A stretch of 64,000 bases of DNA from Guillardia theta CCMP2712 (taxonomy: Eukaryota > Cryptophyceae > Pyrenomonadales > Geminigeraceae). Position 1 is the first letter of the stretch, and every line of letters starts with the position of its first letter. Below the pieces are notes generated by a model, which worked only from the letters and a program-made list of their open reading frames with translations, searched no databases and was not told the DNA's origin. Position numbers and translations under genes: made by a program. The stretch is from positions 65,080 to 129,079 of the forward strand of contig NW_005434642.1 of NCBI RefSeq assembly GCF_000315625.1, read 5' to 3'. Shown one piece after another: positions 56,548-64,000 of the stretch.

Positions 56548-59500
56548 ATGGGGCGCACGAAAAGCTTTGTGGCATCGCTCCCGAGCTTCCTTGTTCGGAA
56601 GAAGGCGCCGGCTGCAAGGCGATATTCACTGATAGAGCCTACGCTTGATCCACAGCTTCCTGTGTCCGGCCGCAGCCTTCACTGCTTCATCTATCGGCTG
56701 GACCCCCCTGGTGTGGTACAAGAGAAGGAGTCGCAGGTTGATCAGCCCAGGAGCGACGAGTTTTCAGCGCTGCTGCATCAGGCCATACACAACAGCCTCT
56801 CCTCACAATCACACAAGGTTTGGAAGATCTACCCCGGCAAGACTTACCTGGATGTTGACTGCATGCCTCTGCTCCTCCTGGAAGAAACTAGAACCTCAAA
56901 GGCCAAGTACTTATGCAACTGCTCCATCTTCGTGCCTCTCATCTCCTGGGGAAGTGCCCACAGTGTACTCGACGATCTTGCATGCATCCACTTCGACGGA
57001 GCAATCGATCAGGAAAGCCACTTCCTGGTTCACGCATTATGCGCCATTTACCTGCTTCAGAAGAAGGCAGGAAGGCTACAAACTATCATGCCAATCACGC
57101 GGGACGAGTCAAGGGGGAAGGTCAGCATGGCAGAAGCCTGCCGACGGCTCAGCACAAAGCCATCGATACCAAGCTGCAAGCGAGCCTGCGTGCTGCTGCA
57201 GGAAGGAGGCGTCGAGATGGGGCAGGGAGTGATTCTCAGTTTTCTTCTGGGCATCTCCGTACGTGATGCAGTGATGATGCTTATGCCGTCGAACTGGAGA
57301 GAAGAAGCTCTACCGGACTGGGAGCCGGCAGGAGGTCTGACAACCAAGAATTCGTACAGCCTGTACAATGTGAAAATCGAAGGGAACGATAAAGTCAGTG
57401 CAAGCGAGGCTGCAGAGATGATCGTAGACTGTCTGGTGAAGGTGCTCAAGGAACATGTAGAGAAAAAGCTGTGGGAGTTTACAAACCACAACCCACGTGG
57501 AATTGAGCTGCTGAAACTGCTACGAGAGTCAGGGATATATGACAAATTCGACAAGTACTTTGCGCTGCGAGGAATCGAGTCCCTCCATCAAGTGCCGAGC
57601 TTCACTCGCGGCTCTCCGTCCAATGGAAGCAAGAGGGAGCAAGTGGTCCACCGGCCATGCAGTGACATCACAGCTTACAACGCGTCAGACGAAGGGTCGA
57701 TCCGAGCGCTGGAAAGGCTCGTGGAGGACCACCGGGACGATGAGCGCTTCCTCCCCTTGCAGGAGCGTCTCAACCGCTACCGTGACTCAGAGGTTGATGG
57801 CATCCTGGCCCTCCGCACCACCAACTCAATCGAGACAGCCATGGTGAAGCTGCCGGCGCGATGCTGCGTCCTCTGGCTGAGTATGGTGTACCTTGTCTTC
57901 GGGATCAACCAGCTCGGCCCTCTCTTCACCGAGCAGATCTGGTTGCCAGAGAAGAACTCTACCACTCCAGTGCAGCCCAAGACAGTGAGAATCGCCAAGG
58001 TTGCAGCGCCAGTTATCAGCTTCTACTGGTCTTTCTTGTTCGTTGCAGGCGTCATCGTCGGGCAGGTCAGCACGCCGCTACGAGCCAAGTGGCTGATGCT
58101 GTTCGCGGGCCATCTAGTCATTGCCGGCAACGTCTTCAGCTTCATCGTAGATAGCATTCAGTGCTCGGTGGAGGGGACAGGGATCGGACCTAACTGCAAT
58201 GCTTACACGCTCATCCCTTCCATTGCGGTGATGTCGTTTGTGATGTACCTTGCTCATAGAGTTCAGCACTACTTCTGGATGGCTGCCTTCTTCCTCCAGG
58301 GCCTCTACTGCTTTTACTGCATTTACGCTTTCCCTGCTGACAGCGTGGACTTGAAGATCGGGCTCGGAATGTGTCTGTTCCTGGCCATTGGCTGCTGCTT
58401 CATCGCCATCGCCATCATCGTCCAGTACCGCCGCTCCTATAGACAAACATTGAGGGAACTGCAGACGGTCATGCAAGGCTTTGACGACACCTGGCAGAAG
58501 ATAGAGGAGGAGAACAAGCAGAGCATCGCGGCAGTGAGCGTTCAAGCACGCGAGATCGCGCAAGAGCTGCAGGCAGTGGTGAAGGAAGACTTCAAGACGT
58601 GGGGGAGGTGGCTCTCAGCGATGGCGGGATGGCGAAGGGCGAGGTACTCGACAACGGACTCAAAGATCCGGCAGGAGAGCAGAGACATCGAGAAGCTGTT
58701 CCAGGAGGCGCAGGAGATCAGCGCTGCCTTCCAGCTGTGGGTGTCAGCTTGGAACCAGGTCGGCAGAGTACAGCATGGGAACGTGAAATCTTGTGCGCGA
58801 GCGATACAGAAGACCGTGAGATCGTACGGGCGAGACCCTTCCTGCTTGACGGACCTGGTCCGATGCACTATCCTAGTGCAGTCGATGGAGGAGGTGCAGG
58901 AGTGGCTGAGCTGCTTCCGCCGCATCTCGGTGGTCGGTTATGGGGTGAGCGCGAGGGACAGGAGAAGAGCAAGCGACGTAGCCCCTGAGGACGTGGAGGT
59001 ACGCGAAGAGAGGAGGAGCGGAACGTGGAGATGAAAGTGAACTGCAGATGGGAGGGCGGGAGATCTTCATGAGCGTCACGAGCATCAAGAACCGGTGAAA
59101 GCAGGCGAGGGATTGGAATATGCCTGAAGCTCCGATTTCCAGCTATGATCCCCGATACGATGCCAGATTGAGCGGAGGTTACCGAGATATGTGCATCTGC
59201 GTAGAGGAAAGAGATGAGCGAGGTGGGTGGGAGAGCTGACGAGTAGACTGGCAGGTGGGATGGACGATAGACGAAGCGAGTCAAACTTGCATGTTTGTGC
59301 CTGTGAGGGAGTGGGGAAAGATGGAAGTTCGGAAACACATCTGCGAAATCCAGGTGAAAGACGCTGTCAGCAGCAGGAGTGGAGGCGGGAAGAGAAACGA
59401 GCGGTGCAGGGCAAGTGCGAGCCCTGCATGGAGGAGTGGAAGAGACGAGGGGAGAGGCGAGAGAATGAAGCGACAGGACAAGAAGGGGACTGAGAAAACA

Positions 59501-59741
59501 TATCAGTAGAGGCGAAGCGGGGAAATGGTGGGGAGGGTACGGACGAAGATACGAGGAGAGCTATGCCAGAGCTGGAGGGGGAGAGGGAGTGTACAGGAAG
59601 AGAGGGGAAAGGAGGGAGTGCATAAGTGGAGACGGAGGGAGAGCTCTGAGATTGCTTCAGGTGTTGCTAGAAGTGATGCAAGGAGTGAAGAAGGTGTTGC
59701 ACAAGGAGTACGTGAACTTCCGCAACATCATGTGCCAGTGA
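56548..59741 (+). CDS. Multipass membrane protein with C-terminal RelA/SpoT-like fold
   Basis: Exons 56548-58944, 59105-59200, 59255-59353 and 59661-59741 join in phase to 890 aa. The N-terminal half is soluble and unrecognised. Residues ~435-630 hold five or six membrane segments (CCVLWLSMVYLVFGINQLG, APVISFYWSFLFVAGVIVG, LMLFAGHLVIAGNVFSFIV, MCLFLAIGCCFIAIAIIVQY). A coiled coil follows, and then a domain with VKSCARAIQKTVRSYGRDPS and LTDLVRCTILVQ. Over the spliced exons come SSYDPRYDARLSGGYRDMCI, RKHICEIQ and HKEYVNFRN. I know this order (YRD, then HxCExQ, then H-YV-FRN) as an algal and protist domain related to RelA/SpoT nucleotidyl synthetases. The catalytic Gly-loop and Asp/Glu set of true synthetases is not evident, so it may be a nucleotide sensor. 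Its first exon of 2.4 kb lacks introns. Confidence 0.7.
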
Positions 59742-60070
59742 AGAAGTTTGTTGTGAATATCTAAAGACGCCAAGAGGCTCTCAAGAGACTGACATGAAGC
59801 AGAGGAGGACAAGTAAGCTTGAGTCTTCCCTCAGCTTTGCACACCACAAGCACGCGATAGCCGCAGTGCTCCTGCCACCCTCACGTGAACTTCACCCCCA
59901 CATGTCTGTGTGTGCTGACAGGTCTTCACTTTGCATGGCATGTCACTGAATCCTCCGATGCCAAGAAGAAATTGGGAACCAACAAGCTCGTTAAATGTTG
60001 TAGATGATACGAGAATTGAAACATCGAATGTTCAAAAGATTTTCGAGCCCCATGTTGTCACCAACCGAAT
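59742..60070. other. Convergent 3' flanks, no gene
   Basis: Between the stop at 59741 and the stop of the minus-strand gene at 60071. No coding signal is visible. Confidence 0.4.
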
Positions 60071-60802
60071 TCATCTTCTCTCACTTTGCGAAACTTCAAG
60101 TTCTGCCACTCGCCGGCGCAAAAACGACAGCTCTTCTTGGAGCGAATCGTTTGTGGACATGCTTGTATCACCGTAATTGGTCACCCGCGTCTCATCCCGA
60201 GTCGAAGTCGATATGTATGATTGAGAGAGCTCAGAAAGGCTGGCTTTTGCAAACTGCTTTTGTATCTGTCTTGTGGTCATGCAGAGTACAAGGACAGACA
60301 GCACAGTACCTGGACGCTACGTTGTTGCTTAATCATAGTGCTCCGTAGACGGCGCGCGACGCCCTGCTGTTCGTTGCTTTCATTCTTGAAGGAAGACATA
60401 TATCGCTCCTTGTTTTTGAGCATATTCCTCGTATTGAATAGCAGAACCTGACGCGAGCACTAAGTCTGCAGTACAAACCCAAGCTCTTGATACCTGCATG
60501 TCCACCACAGCTGCCCCTGAGATCTCTTTCTCAAACTCGATCCCATTTTGAACAACAGCAGCGATGTCGTCGATTGCTTTCTTCATCTTTGTCGCCAGGG
60601 TAGTCTCATTCTTCAGCGCGGCGATGTAGTCATCCACGTTCTCCTGCAGCTCCTTCACTACCTCCTGGGGCGGTACCGTTCTATTGGCACGGAAGTCCTC
60701 CCCAGAAGTCCCCGCAGGCCTTGTATCAGTCAGTGTTGGCTCCACAATCACCTTGAAGGAAAGAGGGATCCTCTCCTCTCCCAGTCTCGACGTGCTGTTC
60801 AT
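60071..60802 (-). CDS. Small coiled-coil protein, function unknown
   Basis: ATG 60802 starts MNSTSRLGEERIPLSFKVIV. An upstream in-frame TTG is not a likely start. The first exon contains VVKELQENVDDYIAALKNET and IEFEKEISGAAVVDMQ. A second exon (about 60455-60310) reads open as NTRNMLKNKERYMSSFKNE with VARRLRSTMIKQQRSV, and a third carries DSLQEELSFLRRRVAELEVS, stopping at 60071. All parts have alpha-helical coiled-coil character. Intron boundaries were set by GT-AG sites and frame only. No family recognised. Confidence 0.5.
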
Positions 60803-61781
60803 GCCCCCCAAATGTCTCAATGGCAGGGAGTTATCAAGGGTCAGGGGCAGATATCGCCTGAACCGAGGAAAAGTGGACGATAAAGATCTTCTTCCTTCTC
60901 TTTCGGCTCTTAGTCCCTCCTCCTCCTCCTCCTCCTCCTCCTCCTCCTCCTCCTCCTCCTCCTCCTCTTTCAGTTACTCCTAGTCTTCTCGCTCTGCCTC
61001 GAGTTCCTGCGACCCCTTCCTTGCTCGTCAGCGCCCATTGGCCATAACCATCCTTCAACGGGCCAACGTCTAGAGCATAACTGTAATGTAACGGCTATAT
61101 CATCGCGCTCCGAGTCCGGTCAGTCCTGCCCCCCCGACGGGGCGCCGAATTTTTTTTGGGTACTGGAAAGCTGACTGGAAAGGGTTTTAAAAAACGCGGC
61201 CGCCCTCAGATCGAGTGGTACTCTGAGGACTTGTAGCAAGAAGTACTATAATTTTAGTTAACTATTGTTTCTGTACTGTGTGAAACCGACTTCCTAGGGA
61301 TTCTATAAATAGTTTTAAAATAGTACTAGTTTTAAAACTGGGTCGCACCGTGGCGGAGCAGATCATTGGGGGGTAAGGGGTGGGCCTGGAAAAGGACAAA
61401 GTAGGGTAGGGTATAAAGTGGGGTGGGGTGGTTTGCCAGACCTGATAAGGGGTAGAAGGTACTATCTAGGCTACTCACCAGGGGTGGGGATCGTAAAGAT
61501 ACAGTGAGGGAAAGCAGGGGGTTGTTACTCGTTGGCAGCATGTTGGGCGCATGGCGGGAAGGAGGACGACGGTGGATGAGCATGAAGGGGTTAATGCAGG
61601 TTAGCAGGGATCTCTCGTTGCTTCTTAGTGCTTAGAATCCTGATCACATGCAGCGTCATGTCTTGATTGTTTATGACCTTGATCCTGATGTCCACGTTCC
61701 CCTCCTCTTCGATGTTTTACATGCTGTACGTATGTTTCGATTGTCGCCAACAGATCCTCTACCTTTTTATGAACACGAAGG
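60803..61781. other. Divergent intergenic: CTC repeat, GC island, AT-rich and G-rich tracts
   Basis: 60917-60966 is a CTC trinucleotide repeat. 61085-61205 is GC-rich with a short T run. 61205-61330 is AT-rich with two TAGTTTTAAAA copies. 61355-61530 is G-rich (GGGGGGTAAGGGGTGGG, GTGGGGTGGGGTGG), like 4.1-4.4 and 33.6-33.8 kb. No gene is seen. The right end is the leader of the acyl-CoA synthetase. Confidence 0.5.
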
Positions 61782-64000
61782 ATGAACGATGTTTGGAATA
61801 TCAATGATATGCAAGACCTTGGATGCGAAGAATCCCTTCTTCATGTTCTCCCCCGCTTGCTCTTGTTGATCGCAACACAGCATCGCCCCCTTCTCATATC
61901 GGACCTGTTCGATTATGCTGTCAAGGTACACCCTTCATCACATTCCACTCAGAGCTGATTCTTCGAAACCTGAACAGATTCATCATTCACAAGAGATCGT
62001 ATCAAGAACGATCGAAGATCCTCACAAGTTCCACCGGTAGTGCGTGCCTCTTTGTTCCACTCAGTGTAAGCATTCGCCAAGGTACACGTATTCGGACTGG
62101 GGGAAGAGGACGAAGAGGATGGCAAACAGCTTGAAGGAGCTGGGTGTTACTTCAGGAGACCGAGTTGCTACTATCGCCTGGAACGGATACCGGCACTTTG
62201 AGCTCTACTACGCCATTTCGGGGGGAGGAGCAATCCTACACACCATCAACCCCCGCCTGAGTGCAGAGCAGATGTCTTTTATCATCAACCATGCTGAAGA
62301 CAAGGTTCGCATTCGATTGATCCGACTCCGCATGTCATTCATGAAGGCTTCTAGGTCATATTTGTGGACCTTACCTTCTTCAAAGCCCTTCAGGCTATTT
62401 TGCCGAAGCTTTCTACAGTGAAGGCCATTGTGGTCATGAGTGACAAAAAGCAGTAAGAAAGTGGAGGATCCCCACATCACATCTATGACAATATCTTTGT
62501 TTAGCATGCCAGATGTTTCCCAGCCAAACATTCTGTGCTACGAGGATCTTATTTCATCCGGGAAAGAAGCATTTAACTGGGCAAAGATGGATGAGAACGA
62601 TGCGTGTTCGTTGTGCTACACTTCTGGAACTACTGGTGTAATTGTATTCAAAGATAATGCATTCTCAAGGACATGACAGGTGACCCTAAAGGCGTTCTCT
62701 ACTCTCACCGATCGACAGTGTTGCATGCTTGGACTATCTGCAGTACGAATTCGTTTGGCTTGGTATTTTTTTTTGAATGTAGTCTTCCGACGGCATATAT
62801 GGAGCATCTCATCCAATTATGTTGATCCTTGTATTGACATATACTGATGTTGTGAGTATCAGGGTTCAAATGATACCTGCTTGCCGATTGTGCCAATGTT
62901 CCACGTGAACGCGTGGGGTGTGCCATATAGTGCATGCATTGCAGGCTGCAAACTAGTCCTCCCCGGATCTGGTGATAGTTCTTCAGCTGAATCGATTTCC
63001 CTCTCACCCATTCTTCGACCTTTTCGTTTCCTGTTCTCTATCCTCCCCTCACGTCGAGGGACATGACTTGACTTTCACAGCTATGGACGGCAAGAGCATA
63101 GCAGAACTTCTTTGTGCAGAGAGAGTATCATGCACTGCTGGGGTTCCCACGGGTGAATTCATTTCTGACCCCTCAGAGATGCTAACCTTCTCTGTTGTTA
63201 TCAGTATGGAGCATGCTCTTTAACTACCTGGAGTCAACTGGAACCAGAGTCCCAGACCTCAAGCGTGTGCTCGTTGGTGGTGCTGCTTGTCCTCCGTCCA
63301 TGATCGCGACATGGGAAAAGAAGTTCAAGGCAAGGCCTCGTGTTTCTGTCGATTGAAAGTTTCTTACATGTCGCTGTCAGGTTCGATGCCAACATGCATG
63401 GGGCATGACAGAATTGAGTCCGACTGGAGTGATCAATGACCTCCCAAAGCTCGACGACAATGAGTATCCAATCTCCCAAACATCGGACAAGGTTAGAAGC
63501 GTTGTGAAGTTCTTGAGCACTGATCGTCAACTCATAGGCACGTCAAGGCCGAGAAATGTATGGCATAGAACTCGCATGCTTTGACGATGATGGCAATATT
63601 GTACGATCGAATCCTTCAAATGCACAATGTGATGATCCATTTCCAGCTGCCGCGAGATGGCAAGACAGCAGGACGGCTGAAAATACGAGGGAATTGGGTT
63701 TTGGAATCTTATTACAAGTCGGACAAGGTAAACCTTCAAGTCACCTATGCATGGGATGCAAAATGACCTGCAACTCGTAGCCAGCGGTCGATGAGGACGG
63801 ATGGTTCGACAGCGGAGATGTTGCGACCATCTCTGAAGACGGCTACATGCAAATCACGGATCGCAACAAGGACCTGATCAAGTGAGTAGGGAGATGTCCG
63901 CACCCATCGGAGACCAACAAGTCTGATGTTTGATTCTCAGGTCTGGTGGAGAGTGGATTAGTTCTATCGAGCTTGAGCACGTGGCATTGGAGCATCCCAG
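61782..64000 (+). CDS. Acyl-CoA synthetase (AMP-forming), cut by right edge
   Basis: A multi-exon gene running off the window. Frames joined over short introns give [39 protein letters not shown], the adenylation motif [11 protein letters not shown] with [17 protein letters not shown], and [76 protein letters not shown] and [10 protein letters not shown] with [13 protein letters not shown] then follow. This is the order of the ANL superfamily: P-loop-like TSGTTG, a linker [15 protein letters not shown], and the catalytic Lys domain beyond the edge. It activates a fatty acid to its CoA thioester with ATP. The WGMTE and MFHVNAWG motifs fit the medium/long-chain FadD/AlkK-like group. The start is uncertain: ATG 61782 or 61809 are both in frame. 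Confidence 0.9.

Overview
This is a eukaryotic nuclear segment from a photosynthetic, flagellated protist. The best fit is an alga with a red-lineage secondary plastid, most likely a cryptophyte of the Guillardia type; the species is inferred, not proven. Three things support this. One gene encodes a light-harvesting protein whose N-terminus has a signal peptide followed by a Phe at the expected plastid-targeting cleavage point. There are two axonemal inner-arm dynein genes. Nearly every gene is cut by very short GT-AG introns, most of them 42-58 nt, which I could place by reading frame and homology.

Layout, left to right. 1-1 kb: GC-rich island and no clear gene. 1-5.9 kb: a small secreted or plastid conserved protein (-), a six-exon Sec14/CRAL-TRIO lipid-transfer protein (+), intergenic repeats, and an LHC antenna gene (+). 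6-9.3 kb: a secreted protein (-) with beta-sandwich-like repeats and two C-terminal LysM domains. 10.6-13.1 kb: a ten-exon SK-type potassium channel (+). 13.3-26.1 kb: a DNAH3/7/12-like inner-arm dynein heavy chain (-) of about 4189 aa, with three small 5' exons and one 12.2-kb last exon. 27-28.3 kb: a basic nuclear protein (-). 29.7-30.4 kb: TRAPPC3/Bet3 (+). 30.6-33.6 kb: a DEAD-box helicase (-). 35.7-36.7 kb: the inner-arm dynein light chain p28/DNALI1 (+). 37-39 kb: a NADAR-domain protein (-) divergent from a secreted Cys-rich protein (+). 39.3-45.1 kb: a large TACC-like coiled-coil protein (-) with a UBA-like segment and eight tandem Cys-motif units. 46.8-51 kb: a GH38-like glycosidase (+). 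51.8-53.6 kb: a coiled-coil protein (+). 54.1-55.7 kb: a decayed piggyBac transposase (-). 56.5-59.7 kb: a multipass protein with a RelA/SpoT-like C-terminus (+). 60-60.8 kb: a small coiled-coil protein (-). 61.8 kb to the right edge: an acyl-CoA synthetase (+), cut by the window end.

Functionally this is an ordinary mix of housekeeping genes, not an operon or island. Two flagellar inner-arm dynein subunits lie 10 kb apart. Between genes lie two recurrent classes of non-coding DNA: GC-rich islands built from shared short words, and G-rich/C-rich tracts. The most unusual items are the TACC-like protein with its homogenised repeat array, the 3' intron loss in the dynein gene, the 19-nt exon carrying the channel selectivity filter, and the LysM surface protein.
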